This document shows, one piece after another, positions 27,654 to 36,237 of a stretch of DNA of 64,000 bases; positions within the stretch are counted from its first letter, which is position 1; every line of letters begins with the position of its first letter. The notes beneath the pieces are model-generated. The model was not told the origin of the DNA. It was given only the letters and a program-made list of their open reading frames with translations, and did no database searches. The stretch is taken from positions 1 to 64,000 of the forward strand of contig NZ_QCZK02000055.1 in NCBI RefSeq assembly GCF_003347595.2. Reading direction: 5' to 3'. This DNA is from Botryobacter ruber (GTDB lineage Bacteria; Bacteroidota; Bacteroidia; Cytophagales; Hymenobacteraceae). The position numbers and the translations under genes are program-made.

Positions 27654-28652
27654 ATGAAAGTACTTTTTGTGTGCAGCGGGAATAACAAAAGCTTTGATAT
27701 CGTGCCCTTTATCAAAGCGCAGGGAGAGTCGCTGGTGCGGGCAGGGGTGGAGGTGGATTATTTTCCGGTCATCGGGAAAGGCATAGCAGGCTATGTGAAG
27801 GCAGGCTTCAAGCTCCGGGATTACCTGAAAAGCAACAGCTACGATCTTATTCATGCCCATTTTACCCTCTCGGGCTGGAGTGCCATTATTGGTGCCGCCG
27901 GCAAAACACCGGTCGTGCTGTCGCTGATGGGCAGCGATGCCTACGGCGAATACATTGGCGTTAATAAAATCGAGTTCAGCAGCAGGCTCAATATTCTGTT
28001 AACCTACCTCATTCAACCTTTTGTAAAAGCCATCATTTCCAAGTCCCGGAACATCGAGGACTACGTGTACCTCAAGCACAAGTCGTATATCGTTCCGAAT
28101 GGCATCAATAAAGAGAAGTTTCAGCCGTCGGAAACGGATTACCGCGACGAGCTGGGGCTGAACAACGGCAAAAAACAGGTGCTGTTCCTGGGCAGCAAAA
28201 CCAACGTCCGGAAAAACTTTAAGCTGGTGCAGGAGGCGGTGGCCAGGCTGAACAGGCCTGATGTGGAGCTGATCAATCCGTACCCGATTCCGCATACCGA
28301 AATACCCAAATACCTGAATGCGGTAAATGTGCTGGCCGTCACCTCGCTGATGGAAGGGTCGCCGAATGTGGTAAAAGAAGCCATGGCCTGCAACTGCCCA
28401 ATCGTTTCTACGGACATGGGCGATGTAAAATGGGTAATGGGCGACACCGAAGGCTGCTACACTACCTCCTTCGACCCCGGCGATTATGCCGAAAAGCTAA
28501 AACTGGCCCTGGCGTTTTCAGAAACCAAAGGCAGAACCAGGGGCGAAGAACGAATAAGAAAGCTAGGGCTGGATGCCGGAACCATTGCCAACCGGGTAGT
28601 GGCTATTTACCGGGAAGCCCTGAACTACAAAGAAGAAAAAGTGGCCGGTTAA
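27654..28652 (+). CDS. Family 4 glycosyltransferase
   Basis: 332 residues with the GT-B fold pattern: an N-terminal half with YDLIHAHFTLSGWSA, and a C-terminal half with VLFLGSKTNVRKNFKLV and the donor-binding EGSPNVVKEAMACNCPIVST segment that marks GT4 enzymes (E-x7-E). It probably adds one sugar to the lipid-linked repeat unit in the cytoplasm; donor and acceptor are unknown. Confidence 0.88.
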   Translation: MKVLFVCSGNNKSFDIVPFIKAQGESLVRAGVEVDYFPVIGKGIAGYVKAGFKLRDYLKSNSYDLIHAHFTLSGWSAIIGAAGKTPVVLSLMGSDAYGEYIGVNKIEFSSRLNILLTYLIQPFVKAIISKSRNIEDYVYLKHKSYIVPNGINKEKFQPSETDYRDELGLNNGKKQVLFLGSKTNVRKNFKLVQEAVARLNRPDVELINPYPIPHTEIPKYLNAVNVLAVTSLMEGSPNVVKEAMACNCPIVSTDMGDVKWVMGDTEGCYTTSFDPGDYAEKLKLALAFSETKGRTRGEERIRKLGLDAGTIANRVVAIYREALNYKEEKVAG

Positions 28653-28667
28653 GCCGACATACGATCT

Positions 28668-28693
28668 GCAGCCACAGTCACCACAGCCTTACC
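28668..28693 (-). repeat. Dispersed repeat copy (degenerate)
   Basis: Contains CAGTCACCACAGCC in reverse orientation, 15 bp downstream of the glycosyltransferase stop. It lacks the outer parts of the consensus. Confidence 0.5.
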
Positions 28694-28778
28694 ACTTCCG
28701 CAACAACAGGTGCAACCGTGAGAAGGATATTTTTTGCTGAGTTTAAGATGATATTATTTAGTTTTTAATTGATGTGAA

Positions 28779-29825
28779 ATGAAGATACTGATTGATATAA
28801 AGCACCCTGCCCAGCTCAACCTGTTCAAGAACCTGTCGCGGGTGCTGGCAGACGAAGGCTGGGACGTTACGATCTGCTACCTGGAACGAGGAAAACTGCC
28901 CAAGATCATTGCACAGGAATATGCCGGCTTCAGAACCATTCCGGTGGGGAGCAGCAAAGGCACCAAGTGGTCTATTTTCTGGGATGGCAACGTAAAACGC
29001 ACCCTTACCTTTTTCAACCTCATCCGGAAAAACAACTACAACATATGTGTGGCGGCCAGTAGTATTCCGCTGGCCCTGGCTGCACGAGTATCGGGTGTGC
29101 CCATTATCCAGTTTTACGACGACCCCGAACGCGGAAAGATCAACGACCTGAACGCCGTGTTCTCCGACCAGCTGTTCTTTCCGCCGATCGTGGAGAAAAC
29201 CGAAAAAACCTCCACGTTTAACTGCCTGAAGGAATGGAGCTACCTGAGCCCGCGGTGGTTTAAACCGGATACGCAGATTCTGCAGCGCTATGGCCTTACG
29301 CCGCACCAGTACGTGTTCGTGCGGGAAGTCAGCAACAAATCCTTTAACTACTACGACCAGGAAGATGCCATTGTGTGCAGCCTCTCGCAGGAAATAGATC
29401 CGAATGCTACGGTCGTGTTGTCCTTAGAAGATAAAAGCATCGCACATAAATTTCCCAAAAACTGGATACTGCTGGAGGAGCCGGTCGGCGATATTCATTC
29501 CCTGATTTACTACTCGAAGCTGGTAATTTCTTCCGGCGACAGTATGGCCCGGGAGGGCGCCATGCTGGGGGTGCCGAGCGTATACTGCGGCATCCGGAAC
29601 ATGAAGGCAAATGAAATGCTGATGGGCCTGGGCATACTGGAACACCTGCCGCAGCGCGAAGCGCTTCCATTCATCAACAGCACCATCGCAGCCAGTTTTG
29701 ACGAGCAGAAACAGGTAAGCACCCGCAATGAATTGCTGGAGACCTGGGATGACATGGTGGATTTTATGAAAAAGCAGATTCACCACTACATGAAAGGACA
29801 GATCAACCACTATAAATATCAATAA
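28779..29825 (+). CDS. DUF354-family protein (GT-B/epimerase-like)
   Basis: 348 residues. The start MKILIDIKHPAQLNLFKNL and the pattern of the following Rossmann halves resemble DUF354, a family related to UDP-GlcNAc 2-epimerases and GT-B transferases and often found in capsule loci. SGDSMAREGAMLGVPSVY in the C-terminal half fits a nucleotide-sugar-binding site. The reaction is unknown. The stop is separated from the next start by one base, so the two are almost certainly cotranslated. Confidence 0.72.
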   Translation: MKILIDIKHPAQLNLFKNLSRVLADEGWDVTICYLERGKLPKIIAQEYAGFRTIPVGSSKGTKWSIFWDGNVKRTLTFFNLIRKNNYNICVAASSIPLALAARVSGVPIIQFYDDPERGKINDLNAVFSDQLFFPPIVEKTEKTSTFNCLKEWSYLSPRWFKPDTQILQRYGLTPHQYVFVREVSNKSFNYYDQEDAIVCSLSQEIDPNATVVLSLEDKSIAHKFPKNWILLEEPVGDIHSLIYYSKLVISSGDSMAREGAMLGVPSVYCGIRNMKANEMLMGLGILEHLPQREALPFINSTIAASFDEQKQVSTRNELLETWDDMVDFMKKQIHHYMKGQINHYKYQ

Positions 29826-29826
29826 C

Positions 29827-31134
29827 ATGGAAATTTCAGTATTTGGCTTAGGGTATGTTGGCTGTGTCAGCTTGGGCTGTCTGGCTAAAAATGGACACCA
29901 CGTAACAGGCGTAGATGTAAGCGCTTTTAAAGTAGAACTGGTAAACAGGGGTAAACCTACCATTCTGGAAAAAGATATTGATGCTATTTTTAAGGAAGGC
30001 TATGAAAAAGGCAGAATCTCGGCTACGATGAGTGCTGCCGACGCTGTGAAAAACACGGAACTAAGCATTATCTGCGTGGGTACGCCTTCTTCGCCGCACG
30101 GGCACCTGAACCTTTCCTATATTTATAAAACTGCCGAACAGATTGGCGAAGCACTGCGGGCAAAAGATAGTTTCCATACGGTGGTGATCAGGAGCACCGT
30201 GTTGCCCGGCACGAACCAGAAGATTGGTGAAATAATTGAAGAGTTTTCCGGTAAGAAAAGAGGCGAGCATTTTTCGGTTGTCTCCAACCCGGAGTTCCTG
30301 CGGGAAGGTTCAGCAGTGAAAGATTATTATCATCCTGCAGTTACGGTAATTGGCGGCGACCATGAAGGTGCTTTGGAAAAAGTAGTGTCGTTGTACACCA
30401 GCCTGGATGCACCCATCGAAATTACCGACATCAAAATAGCAGAGCTGATCAAGTATGTGAACAACACCTACCATGCCTTGAAAATCACGTTCGCTAACGA
30501 AGTAGGCAACATCTGCAAATCGCTGGATATTGATTCGCACAAGGTAATGGAGTTGTTCTGCAAAGATACGCACCTCAATATTTCACCTGCTTACTTCAAA
30601 CCCGGCTTTGCCTACGGCGGCTCCTGCCTGCCAAAAGACCTGAAAGGACTGGTTACGCTCGGCCACGACAACTACGTGCAGACACCGGTGCTGGGATGTA
30701 TCGAGGGTTCGAATGAGCATCAGAAGAAGGTAGCCTACGAACTGGTAGCCAAAACCGGGAAAAGAAACATCTGCTTTATCGGCCTCAGCTTTAAAGAAGG
30801 CACCGACGACCTGCGCTACAGCCCATCCGTAGACCTGGCAGAAACGCTGATAGGCAAAGGCTACCACATCCGGATTTTCGATGAGAACGTGCGGCTGTCA
30901 AAACTGATAGGAGCGAACGAGGCCTTCATCAACGAGCGTCTGCCGCACCTGTCTGAACTGATTGTAGCGGATGTGGAAGACGCCATCCGGAACGCCGATG
31001 TAGTCATCGTAAACCACCGCACCTTCGATGCCGCTTCATACCTGCAGCTGTTAGCTGAAAAAGCTGCTGTCGTGGACTTAGTAAGGATACCGGAACTGGA
31101 GCAACTGCCTAACTACGAAGGCCTGTGCTGGTAA
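29827..31134 (+). CDS. UDP-glucose/GDP-mannose 6-dehydrogenase family protein
   Basis: 435 residues. An N-terminal NAD-binding motif (GLGYVGCVSLGCLAKNGH), the SNPEFLREGSAVKDY segment, the catalytic cysteine C267 in FAYGGSCLPKDLKGL, and a C-terminal UDP/GDP-binding domain (GLSFKEGTDDLRYSPS) are all present. It oxidises a nucleotide sugar to the uronic acid in two NAD-dependent steps. The spacing looks closer to AlgD-type GDP-mannose dehydrogenases, but the epimerase at 21228 would fit UDP-glucuronate as the product; the substrate is unresolved. It closes the exopolysaccharide gene run. Confidence 0.9.
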   Translation: MEISVFGLGYVGCVSLGCLAKNGHHVTGVDVSAFKVELVNRGKPTILEKDIDAIFKEGYEKGRISATMSAADAVKNTELSIICVGTPSSPHGHLNLSYIYKTAEQIGEALRAKDSFHTVVIRSTVLPGTNQKIGEIIEEFSGKKRGEHFSVVSNPEFLREGSAVKDYYHPAVTVIGGDHEGALEKVVSLYTSLDAPIEITDIKIAELIKYVNNTYHALKITFANEVGNICKSLDIDSHKVMELFCKDTHLNISPAYFKPGFAYGGSCLPKDLKGLVTLGHDNYVQTPVLGCIEGSNEHQKKVAYELVAKTGKRNICFIGLSFKEGTDDLRYSPSVDLAETLIGKGYHIRIFDENVRLSKLIGANEAFINERLPHLSELIVADVEDAIRNADVVIVNHRTFDAASYLQLLAEKAAVVDLVRIPELEQLPNYEGLCW

Positions 31135-31216
31135 CGAAACACCGATTAAACTAAGCTGCTCTATCGTTGGATGCTTCCGTTGCCGCTTACCAAAAGCTGT
31201 CTCACCCAGCTACGGC

Positions 31217-31258
31217 AGCGGGAGCAACACCAATGGTGGCAGCTGCAGTAATGTTTTG
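31217..31258 (+). repeat. Dispersed repeat copy (GCAGTAATG subtype)
   Basis: Lies 82 bp after the dehydrogenase stop. Its 25-nt 3' part (31234-31258) is identical to 37412-37436. Confidence 0.65.
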
Positions 31259-31277
31259 GAGGCTGTTCAACAGCTGT

Positions 31278-31308
31278 AAAAGGGACTACAGGAGCAGTAG
31301 CCCCTTTT
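31278..31308. terminator. Bidirectional terminator between convergent genes
   Basis: A 12-bp stem (31278-31289 with 31297-31308, one G-U-compatible position) flanked by A and T runs. It overlaps the last codons of the radical SAM gene and ends the exopolysaccharide locus on the plus strand. Confidence 0.65.
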
Positions 31309-33490
31309 CGCGTAAGGTAAACCAGGCTGGCGAGTTCAGAAATTCCGTAAAGCTCAGGTGCGCATCCACAGGGTAGCTTTCTTCCAACTGCTGCAGCGTA
31401 ACCGTAGCACCTGTGCCTGCACTTAGTTCCTGCAGCACATCAAACAGCCACTGCCCGATGGCGGCAGTCGTCTTCACCTCAAAGTCTTCTGCTTTCTCGT
31501 AAAACGTGAGCACACAGCGCTCGATCGTTTCTCCCTTCCGGGCAAATATCGTGAAGTCTATTTCCGGCACATGGCCCAGCCACACGACCCGCGCATTTTT
31601 TCGGGCGCTGTCGGGTTTGGTGGGTTCAGCGATGGCGTTGGCGATCAGATTTCGCGGCGTGGTGGTGCGTGGCACTTTAAAATCGAACCAGAACGAGAGC
31701 GGTTCCTCCAGCCCCACGCCATGCATGTAATTGTAAATTGCTTTGGCTAGCCCTTCGCCGAACAGTTCGTGGTCGGTGCCTTTGGGATCGTCGTGCCAGA
31801 GGTCGTTGTTGGCAAAATCGCCTTCCGGCGGACCGACTTTTACCACGCCGTACTTTTCCGGGTGTTTACCGATCGGGCTGTGGGCGGTCATGCTGAAGCG
31901 GTGCCAGTAACCGGACTGGATCACATTGTTCACAAACAGCTGCCGCACCACCTCCAGCGAGTCGATGGTTTCCTGAGCCGTCTGGGTCGGGAAACCGTAC
32001 ATCAGGTAAGCGTGCACCATAATGCCGGCCTGTGTAAAACCGTCTGTTACGCGCGCCACCTGTGCTATGCTAACGCCTTTCTCCATCAGGTCGAGTAGCC
32101 TGTCAGACGCTACTTCCAGGCCACCCGATACTGCGATACAACCCGAAGCAGCCAGCAGGCGGCACAGGTCCGGTGTAAATGTTTTTTCAAATCGGATGTT
32201 GCCCCACCAGCTTATCTTCACCCCCCGTCGCAGCAGCTCCAGCGCCAGGTCGCGTAAGGCGGCAGGCGGAGCAGCTTCATCTACAAAATGAAAACCAGTC
32301 TGGCCGGTCTGGGCGATGATCTGCTCGATGCGGTCCACGAGCAGGGTAGCAGGCGCTGCTTCGTAGCGGGAGATGTAGTCGAGGGTGATGTCGCAGAAGG
32401 AGCAGCGTTTCCAGTAGCAGCCGTGGGCAACGGTGAGTTTGTTCCAGCGCCCGTCGCTCCAGAGGCGGTGCATCGGGTTAATTACATCGATTACCGAGAG
32501 GTAATCCTGCAGCGGCAGATCGCTGTAATCGGGCGTACCCACTTCGGTGTGCGGAATATCCTTATCGAGGCAGCCATTTACGAACTCCACGCTACCATCC
32601 TGCAGCAGGAAGGTGCGCTGCAGAAAATCGAGCGGACGCTGGCCCTGCAGGTACTCCAGCAGCTTGAGCCAGGGGCCTTCGCCGTCGTCGAGCGTAATAA
32701 AATCGATGTATTTAAAAATGCGGGGCTCGCGCAGGTCGCGCAGTTCGGTGTTGGGGTAGCCGCCGCCCATCAGGGTTTTGATGTGCGGGTGCTTCTCCTT
32801 GATGTGCTTTGCCAGCAGCAGTCCGCCGTACAGGTTGCCCGGAAACGGCACTGAAAATCCCACCACATCGGGCTTTACCGCCTGCAGGCGCTCCTCCAGC
32901 AGCTCGAGCAGCAGCTGGTCTACCAGGTTTGGTTCTTGCTGCAGCGCCTCCTCCAGCGGATCGAATGAAGTAGCCGACATCGCCAGTTTATCGGCGTAGC
33001 GGCTGAAGGCGAAGTAGGGGCAAACCGTTTCCTTAATCAGGTCGCCCAGGTCTTCGAGGTACAGTGTAGCCAGGTAGCGTGCCCGGTCTGCAATGCCCAT
33101 ACTGCCGAAAGCCCAGTCGATATCCTCCACCTGGTCGAAGCGCGCGCCTTCGGGCAAATAGCGGCTGTAGCTGATCTGCTGCGCCAGCGTCGTGTCTTTG
33201 TTCTGCAGGAAGCGGATAACAGGTTCAATGGTGCTGAGGTACTCCCGCTTGAGCCGCAGCATGCGCCGGCTGTTGTCCGACAGCTGGTAATCGCCTTCCT
33301 CGATGGTGCTGAAAATACGGCTCAGCCCGTTCCGGGTGAACATCCGCAACACAAGCTCAATGCCGAAATCGGCCTGCGTAACGGAATAGCCGCGCCCGGT
33401 CAGAAAGCCTTTCAGGTAGGCCGTGGCGGGGTAAGGCGTGTTGAGCTGCGTGAGTGGTGGCGTGAGCAGCAGTATTTTTGGGTTGTTCAA
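31286..33490 (-). CDS. B12-binding-domain radical SAM protein
   Basis: 734 residues. The N-terminal region (PKILLLTPPLTQLNTPYPAT, VGFSVPFPGNLYGGLLLAKH, MGGGYPNTELRDL) fits a cobalamin-binding Rossmann domain. The radical SAM part starts near residue 355 with cluster-binding cysteines C358, C363 and C366 (HGCYWKRCSFCD), that is CX4CX2C rather than the usual CX3CX2C. A C-terminal accessory domain of about 200 residues follows. The likely start is a TTG at 33490: no upstream ATG is in frame, and the conserved N terminus begins immediately. The substrate is unknown. It is transcribed towards the exopolysaccharide locus and appears to be single. Confidence 0.82.
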   Translation of the reverse strand: MNNPKILLLTPPLTQLNTPYPATAYLKGFLTGRGYSVTQADFGIELVLRMFTRNGLSRIFSTIEEGDYQLSDNSRRMLRLKREYLSTIEPVIRFLQNKDTTLAQQISYSRYLPEGARFDQVEDIDWAFGSMGIADRARYLATLYLEDLGDLIKETVCPYFAFSRYADKLAMSATSFDPLEEALQQEPNLVDQLLLELLEERLQAVKPDVVGFSVPFPGNLYGGLLLAKHIKEKHPHIKTLMGGGYPNTELRDLREPRIFKYIDFITLDDGEGPWLKLLEYLQGQRPLDFLQRTFLLQDGSVEFVNGCLDKDIPHTEVGTPDYSDLPLQDYLSVIDVINPMHRLWSDGRWNKLTVAHGCYWKRCSFCDITLDYISRYEAAPATLLVDRIEQIIAQTGQTGFHFVDEAAPPAALRDLALELLRRGVKISWWGNIRFEKTFTPDLCRLLAASGCIAVSGGLEVASDRLLDLMEKGVSIAQVARVTDGFTQAGIMVHAYLMYGFPTQTAQETIDSLEVVRQLFVNNVIQSGYWHRFSMTAHSPIGKHPEKYGVVKVGPPEGDFANNDLWHDDPKGTDHELFGEGLAKAIYNYMHGVGLEEPLSFWFDFKVPRTTTPRNLIANAIAEPTKPDSARKNARVVWLGHVPEIDFTIFARKGETIERCVLTFYEKAEDFEVKTTAAIGQWLFDVLQELSAGTGATVTLQQLEESYPVDAHLSFTEFLNSPAWFTLREKGLLLL

Positions 33491-33657
33491 AGCAGATAAT
33501 TTAAGTGTTGCCGAAGCAGGAAAAACAAATTTACGGATAAAGCTTCTGAATATGAAAGCGCTACTCTGCCAACAGTTGTGCCGGCGGGCAGGTTCAGTGG
33601 CTATGGTAAGTACAGCAGGAACAGGATTTTAGCCAAAAAAATACTTTGCATAAAAAT

Positions 33658-33688
33658 GTTGTAACATTATAAAATTTCAATAGTTTTG
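33658..33688 (+). promoter_or_regulatory. Bacteroidota-type promoter
   Basis: TAGTTTTG (33681-33688) matches TAnnTTTG, with GTTG 19 nt upstream (33658-33661). It lies 82 bp before the lipoprotein gene at 33770. Confidence 0.6.
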
Positions 33689-33769
33689 CGGGATGAAATA
33701 ATCTGCAGATACGGGTTACTTCGCTCAGTTACAGTCTTTTTAAACCTTTTTCAAAACTAAATTCTTTAC

Positions 33770-34300
33770 ATGAAAAAATTTCTACCAATCCTCGTTTTGG
33801 CGGTACTTGTGTTTACTGCTGCCTGCACCCTTTTCAAGAAGGATATCGATGTTCCACAGGTATTCTCGATCGAAGTAAACCAGTCGGCTGCTGACCCGCT
33901 GCAGTTTACTACTACAAAAGAGGTGACAACTTTAGATGCCGATGTTGAAAAGTACAAGGAAGAGATTGATGAGTTCAGAATTTCGAAAGTAACCTGCAAA
34001 GTAGCGCAGTTCTCCGGTTCAAACGCACCTGTAGTTTCAGGAAACCTGCTGTTTGCTGCTGCCGGAACAAGCAATTTCAAAACACTGGGCGCCGTTGAAA
34101 ACCTGGACCTGAAAGCGCTGAACCTCTCCGGAGATGAAGTGAATGTGCCGATTGCTGACGAGCAGGTAAAGCAGGAGCTGATCAGCCTGATCAAAGCCGG
34201 TACCAACATCATCCTGAAACTGGATGCGGAGACAACTGAAAACCCGGTTGTGGCCACGCTCGATTTTACAGTTTACGCGACCATTTCGGTAGAACTATAA
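33770..34300 (+). CDS. Small lipoprotein, paralogue of the next gene
   Basis: 176 residues with a lipoprotein signal (VLAVLVFTAAC, Cys about residue 20) and a single compact, probably beta-rich domain. I do not recognise a family. The next gene encodes a clear paralogue: KDIDVPQ, DPLQFT, KYK-NIDEFRI-like, FSGSN-PVVSG and LDLKA stretches line up along the whole length. A terminator separates them, so they are separate transcription units. Probably anchored in the outer membrane facing the periplasm or surface; function unknown. Confidence 0.75.
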   Translation: MKKFLPILVLAVLVFTAACTLFKKDIDVPQVFSIEVNQSAADPLQFTTTKEVTTLDADVEKYKEEIDEFRISKVTCKVAQFSGSNAPVVSGNLLFAAAGTSNFKTLGAVENLDLKALNLSGDEVNVPIADEQVKQELISLIKAGTNIILKLDAETTENPVVATLDFTVYATISVEL

Positions 34301-34360
34301 TTTTGCTGACTTTTTCCGGCGGCAGCGTACCCTGTTGTCCGGAAAAAGAACAGCTAGTAA

Positions 34361-34410
34361 AAATAAAGCCCGCAGTGCTTCATGTTGGAAGCGCTGCGGG
34401 CTTTATTTTT
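34361..34410 (+). terminator. Terminator between the two paralogous lipoprotein genes
   Basis: A long stem (34361-34380 with 34389-34408) of GC-rich core and AT-rich base, ending in a T run, 60 bp after the stop. Confidence 0.85.
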
Positions 34411-34420
34411 TAGCAGTAGT

Positions 34421-34454
34421 TAGGAGCAGTGGGAGTGGTGGCAGTGGCTGCAGA
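34421..34454 (+). repeat. Dispersed repeat copy (degenerate)
   Basis: Contains GGAGCAGTGGGAGTGGTGGC followed by AGTGGCTGCAG, directly after the terminator. It keeps the GGAGCAG...GTGGTGGCAG frame of the family. The rest of the gap to 34689 is AT-rich leader. Confidence 0.55.
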
Positions 34455-34689
34455 GATTTCTGGCGTTTGCTGCGCCGTTTGGTTTTGCAGCTGCTGCCAC
34501 TGAGGGTGTTATGGCAGGCTGAAATGCGGTTTCTTTCAAAAAAAAGCAACAAGATTTTAAAATAGGAGTATAGGAATTAAATAATATTTTTTATAACTTG
34601 TTTAAACATTTAACCTCCTGAAAAATTTCAGACAAAGGCTTTTTTATGTGGAGCAAATAAAATTTATCAACAACAATTAAATTATGATT

Positions 34690-35220
34690 ATGAAGAAGTT
34701 ACAGGTGTATTTTTGGGTGGCGCTACTTGCTGTTGCAGCTGCCTGTTCGTTGTTCACGAAAGACATTGATGTGCCGCAGTCTTTCTCCTTACCTATTTCG
34801 CAGGCAGTTTCCGACCCTTTGCAATTCACGAAAACCTACACCTTAAACACTTCCAACGAGGATGTGGACAAGTATAAAGACAACATTGATGAATTCAGGA
34901 TCGACAGGATAACTTATAAGGTCAGCGCATTTTCAGGGTCGAACACGCCGGTAGTTTCGGGAACCATGAAGTTTGCGGCCGACGGCACCAGTACCTACAA
35001 AACCCTTGGCACCATCAGCAGCCTGGATCTGAAAGCAAGCAATGCCTCCGGCCAGGAATACACCCTGGATATAGCCAGCGAAGCTGTAAGAAATGAGCTG
35101 GTAAACCTGATGAAAGCAGGTACTACCGTTAGCTTCCGGTTAGATGCCAGCACTACGAATAACCCGGTAGACGCTACCATCGATTTTAAAATTTATGCCA
35201 ACATGACTGTAGAGCTGTAG
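34690..35220 (+). CDS. Small lipoprotein, paralogue of the previous gene
   Basis: 176 residues from the ATG at 34690 (another ATG lies two codons upstream at 34684). The lipoprotein signal ends LLAVAAACS. It aligns end to end with the product of 33770, including KDIDVPQ, SDPLQFTK, KYKDNIDEFRIDRI, FSGSNTPVVSGT and the final YANMTVEL. Tandem duplication followed by divergence is the simplest explanation. No enzymatic motif is visible. Confidence 0.75.
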   Translation: MKKLQVYFWVALLAVAAACSLFTKDIDVPQSFSLPISQAVSDPLQFTKTYTLNTSNEDVDKYKDNIDEFRIDRITYKVSAFSGSNTPVVSGTMKFAADGTSTYKTLGTISSLDLKASNASGQEYTLDIASEAVRNELVNLMKAGTTVSFRLDASTTNNPVDATIDFKIYANMTVEL

Positions 35221-35242
35221 CTTTTCCAGGCTATGATATAAA

Positions 35243-35279
35243 CGCAAAGGCTTGTGCTGATAACACAGGCCTTTTTGCA
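35243..35279. terminator. Bidirectional terminator
   Basis: GCAAAGGCTTGTG pairs with CACAGGCCTTTTTGC around a short loop between a plus-strand and a minus-strand gene end. Confidence 0.7.
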
Positions 35280-35280
35280 T

Positions 35281-35523
35281 TTATAATGAAAACTTACGCA
35301 CAATTTTGTTCACCACAAACGACACGCCGGGCACTATGCCCAGGGCCGTTACGCTGATCAGGACGAATACCACAAAAAAGGAGCGGAGCCACCTGGTAAA
35401 AAAGTCGGAGGCAATGCCAAAGGTATACAGTTCGATGGCCGAAGCCAGCAAGAGGCTCAGGACAGCAATAACCAGCAGTGGCTTTTTGAAACGTATTTTT
35501 ACCGCAGCTTTAGATTTTTTCAT
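35281..35523 (-). CDS. Small two-helix membrane protein, DUF2798-like
   Basis: 80 residues with two membrane segments (about 16-36 and 47-70) and positively charged termini. The length and second-helix pattern (RSFFVVFVLISVTALGIVPG) resemble the DUF2798 family of small membrane proteins of unknown function. The next minus-strand gene upstream (35577-35753) is too far away to prove an operon. Confidence 0.65.
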   Translation of the reverse strand: MKKSKAAVKIRFKKPLLVIAVLSLLLASAIELYTFGIASDFFTRWLRSFFVVFVLISVTALGIVPGVSFVVNKIVRKFSL

Positions 35524-35576
35524 GCAAAAGGCATCTTATCTTCTGCAAAGGTACGGCAATAGCGGCAGCTAAAAAA

Positions 35577-35753
35577 TCAGGAATGCCCTTTTTCTGCTTC
35601 CTCTTCTTCTTTTGTTTTTCCTGTTTCCGGCGGAGCCGATTCGGCGGGATGCATCTCGTTGCCGAGCCGCTCTTTATCTTTTTTTACACGCTCTACATCC
35701 GATGAGTCGTCTTTGGTATTTTCCTGCAGGGGGGCTTTGTGTTGCTCGTTCAT
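35577..35753 (-). CDS. Very small, charged hydrophilic protein
   Basis: 58 residues starting MNEQHKAPLQENTKDDSSD and ending KEEEEAEKGHS. It is strongly enriched in Lys, Glu and Asp, with no Cys, Trp, Phe, Tyr or Ile, and is almost certainly disordered. No family is recognised. ATG start, a clean reading frame and the lack of any other gene in this interval support it, but evidence for such a short frame is limited. Confidence 0.5.
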   Translation of the reverse strand: MNEQHKAPLQENTKDDSSDVERVKKDKERLGNEMHPAESAPPETGKTKEEEEAEKGHS

Positions 35754-35899
35754 AGTGTTTATGTGGTTAATGGCTTGTCTGGTGTAAATACGGGAAATGA
35801 AAGCGCCGGGTACATGTCTTAACTCTAAATAGGTTATGGTCGTAGACGTAGGAGCAGATAAAATTTAACTGCTTCATGCTACATCAAAGAAAATAGACT

Positions 35900-36178
35900 A
35901 TGGTGAATACAGGAAAATTAAAAGCGGCTTTGGTTGCAGTTGTAGTTTGTGCAGCCACAGGATTTGGCCTGACAGCTTGTAACAAGGGTACAGAACCCGG
36001 CGATACCAATGTGGAAAGAGGCGAAATAGTAGAACCGGAAGAGGATGTTGACAAAAGCCTCGGGACAATGGATACGACCGATTACGAACATCACTACGAC
36101 CACGCCGACCACCCCGATAGCACTGCACTGGGCTCCGGTGCCTATGATCAGGACGGCGACCGCGACAAAAGGCCATAA
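35900..36178 (+). CDS. Small acidic lipoprotein
   Basis: 92 residues. The signal peptide ends in a lipobox (GFGLTAC, Cys about residue 27). The mature part is short, acidic and rich in Asp, His and Glu (EHHYDHADHPDS), which could bind metal ions, but no known domain is present. It stands alone between convergent or divergent neighbours and is followed by a terminator. Confidence 0.65.
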   Translation: MVNTGKLKAALVAVVVCAATGFGLTACNKGTEPGDTNVERGEIVEPEEDVDKSLGTMDTTDYEHHYDHADHPDSTALGSGAYDQDGDRDKRP

Positions 36179-36183
36179 AACAG

Positions 36184-36218
36184 AAAGGGGCCACTCCCGC
36201 TGGAGCTGCCCCTTTGTT
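36184..36218. terminator. Probable bidirectional terminator
   Basis: AAAGGGGC (36184-36191) pairs with GCCCCTTT (36208-36215) between the convergent genes at 35900 and 36238. The T run is short. Confidence 0.5.
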
Positions 36219-36237
36219 AAATTACATCCGCTACAGT

